Origin: CAZMCT01 sp964564785
GTDB taxonomy: Bacteria; Planctomycetota; Phycisphaerae; UBA1845; Fen-1342
DNA: 7,436 bases
Direction of reading: 5' to 3'
Assembly (NCBI GenBank): GCA_964564785.1
Contig: CAZMCT010000151.1
Location: forward strand, 1-7,436
Within the stretch, counting starts at the first letter, position 1, and the number at the start of each line of letters is the position of its first letter. The translations under genes were made by a program, and so were the position numbers. The notes beneath the pieces were generated by a model. It saw nothing but the letters and a program-made list of their open reading frames with translations. It made no database searches and was not told the DNA's origin. Of this stretch, positions 6,246 through 7,436 are shown one piece after another.

Positions 6246-7436
6246 ATGGAAACGTATCGCCACTTCGGTCTGAACGGACCGCCGTTCGACGGCCAGCCCG
6301 ATCCGCGCTTCTATTGCAGCATCCCCTCGCACGCCGAAGCCCTCGCCACGCTCCAGTACGCGGTCCACAGTCACAAGGCCTGCACCCTCGTCCTCGGCGA
6401 GTCCGGTTCCGGTAAAACCCTCCTGGCCCGCATCGTGGCCGACGGTGTCGCGCGCCGGGTCGCGATCCTTTGGGTTCACGGCCTGACTCAGGCCGACGGC
6501 CGGCTGCAAGCCCGCTTCACGCCGCCCGGCGGCGGGCGGCTCCTCGGTCCGCCGGTCGAGGACACGACCCTTCAGGACTGGCTGCAAAGCCGCGCACCCC
6601 ACGCGCCCGCGGTCGTCATCATCGACAATGCCGACGGGCTCCGCGACACCGGCTGGCAAGACGTGCTCGATCTGATCACCCGCGAGGGCCAGCCGACCCG
6701 GTCCACCAGCGTGATCCTGCTCGGACTGCCCGAACTGCTGAACACGCTCGCCCGACCCGAGCTGATCCGCGTGCAGCGCCGCATCTTCCGCACCTGCCGG
6801 CTGACGCGCCTGACCCACACCGAAGTGGCCTTGTACGTGCGGCACCGCCTGCGCGTCGCGGGCCTGGAAAACGACGAAATCTTCACCCCGGCCGCGCTGG
6901 AGTTCATCCACCGCTTCTCGGACGGCAATCCGGCGCTGGTCAACCAGCTCTGCGAAAACGCGCTGGTCGAGGCGTTCAGCGAGGAACGCAAGGTCATCGA
7001 CGCACGTCACGTTCTCGCCACAGCGCACGCTATCAGCGGCGGAACGCACAAGCGTCACTATCTCCCGGGCCTGACGCCCGAGGCCGGTCTTCTCCCGCAG
7101 CCGCTGCTCTCCACCTTCCCGCGCGCCCCCCGCCGCGTCCCCGCGGCGCGCTTCGAGCCGACCGGCGAATGCAACGGCGAGTCGCCGACACCCCTCTTCA
7201 CCCCGCCGCCCGCCGCGCAAGCCTCGCCGTCTCCGATTGCCCAGCGCTCCGTGCTCGTCAGCGAACTCGGCCCACCCGACGCGCTCGCCCCGGGACCCGC
7301 CGCCCCGCTCGATGAACGCCTGCGCGCCCTCGAGTCGCGACTCAACCAGGCCCTGGCGCGCGTGCGCGACGCCCGCCGCCGCCCACGCGCCGCCGCGACC
7401 GCGAACGGCCACCGCCCGCGGCCGGCCGTGACGATC
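6246..7436 (+). CDS. ExeA/GspA-like AAA ATPase, PEP-CTERM locus type (TIGR03015-like), 3' end missing
   Basis: At least 397 codons are open to the right edge with no stop. The start METYRHFGLNGPPFDGQPDPRFY (1-23) is the standard opening of ExeA-type secretion ATPases (FGL..PF...PDPRF), which argues for ATG 6246. An in-frame ATG at 6201 would add 15 residues and has no clear ribosome site. Walker A is GESGSGKT (51-58). Walker B is VVIIDNAD (123-130), where the family usually has DEAQ. Later blocks ILLGLPEL and RIFRTCRLTRLTHTEV match sensor-1 and the following helix, and FSDGNPALVNQLCENAL matches the C-terminal lid. After about residue 260 comes a Pro/Ala-rich linker, then a short predicted coiled coil (LDERLRALESRLNQALARV). 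The canonical protein is about 270 residues, so this one is C-terminally extended. It is divergent from the polysaccharide operon. The role is probably powering or regulating an export or sorting step, an inference from the family. Confidence 0.88.
   Translation, partial: METYRHFGLNGPPFDGQPDPRFYCSIPSHAEALATLQYAVHSHKACTLVLGESGSGKTLLARIVADGVARRVAILWVHGLTQADGRLQARFTPPGGGRLLGPPVEDTTLQDWLQSRAPHAPAVVIIDNADGLRDTGWQDVLDLITREGQPTRSTSVILLGLPELLNTLARPELIRVQRRIFRTCRLTRLTHTEVALYVRHRLRVAGLENDEIFTPAALEFIHRFSDGNPALVNQLCENALVEAFSEERKVIDARHVLATAHAISGGTHKRHYLPGLTPEAGLLPQPLLSTFPRAPRRVPAARFEPTGECNGESPTPLFTPPPAAQASPSPIAQRSVLVSELGPPDALAPGPAAPLDERLRALESRLNQALARVRDARRRPRAAATANGHRPRPAVTI

Noticed and set aside
6027..7412. 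Leftward open frame of 461 codons opposite the ATPase gene
   Set aside because: The complementary strand encodes a convincing AAA ATPase with Walker motifs. The antisense product shows no domain and would cross the intergenic control region.
1..7436. tRNA/rRNA genes, CRISPR arrays, insertion sequences, attachment sites
   Set aside because: I looked for regularly spaced repeats, transposase-like products and cloverleaf or rRNA-like conserved segments and saw none. The window is densely coding with normal operon spacing.

Overview
The window is GC-rich (roughly 70% by eye) and almost entirely coding. Its gene content matches an exopolysaccharide locus of the kind that accompanies exosortase/PEP-CTERM (EpsH/XrtA-type) protein sorting. 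The organism is a Gram-negative, diderm bacterium, because an outer-membrane polysaccharide export lipoprotein is present. The base composition and protein style would suit Planctomycetota, but Proteobacteria or another GC-rich diderm phylum cannot be excluded without a database search.

Layout: six genes lie head to tail on the minus strand from 6034 down to 1, and one gene runs rightward from about 6246 off the right edge. In transcription order the leftward genes are: an export lipoprotein (6034-5213), a Wzz-type chain-length/co-polymerase protein (5198-3441), a BY-kinase-type ATPase with a tyrosine-rich tail (3453-2533), a FemAB/GNAT-like protein (2567-1452), a glycosyltransferase of the PEP-CTERM-associated type (1445-189), and the first 64 codons of a further, probably glycosyltransferase, gene (192-1). 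Junctions are 14 nt apart, 13 nt overlapping, 35 nt overlapping, 6 nt apart and 4 nt overlapping. This is the signature of one translationally coupled operon.

The rightward gene encodes an ExeA/GspA-like AAA ATPase of the type that recurs in these loci. It has a long proline/alanine-rich C-terminal extension and no stop codon in the window. Between the two transcription units is a control region of about 210 bp (6035-6245). It holds a perfect 10-bp inverted repeat with arms 53 bp apart and a possible sigma-54 promoter pointing at the ATPase gene.

Working model: the glycosyltransferases and FemAB protein build or modify a lipid-linked glycan, the Wzz protein and its kinase control polymer length and export, and the lipoprotein forms the outer-membrane exit. 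The AAA ATPase may power or regulate an associated secretion step. No exosortase, PEP-CTERM substrate, flippase or polymerase gene is in the window; these would be expected in the flanks. The parts are recognisable as known families. The less ordinary points are a lost catalytic-type Glu in the glycosyltransferase, a DNAD Walker B in the ATPase, a third membrane segment in the Wzz protein, the dual-coding tyrosine tail, and the intergenic repeat.
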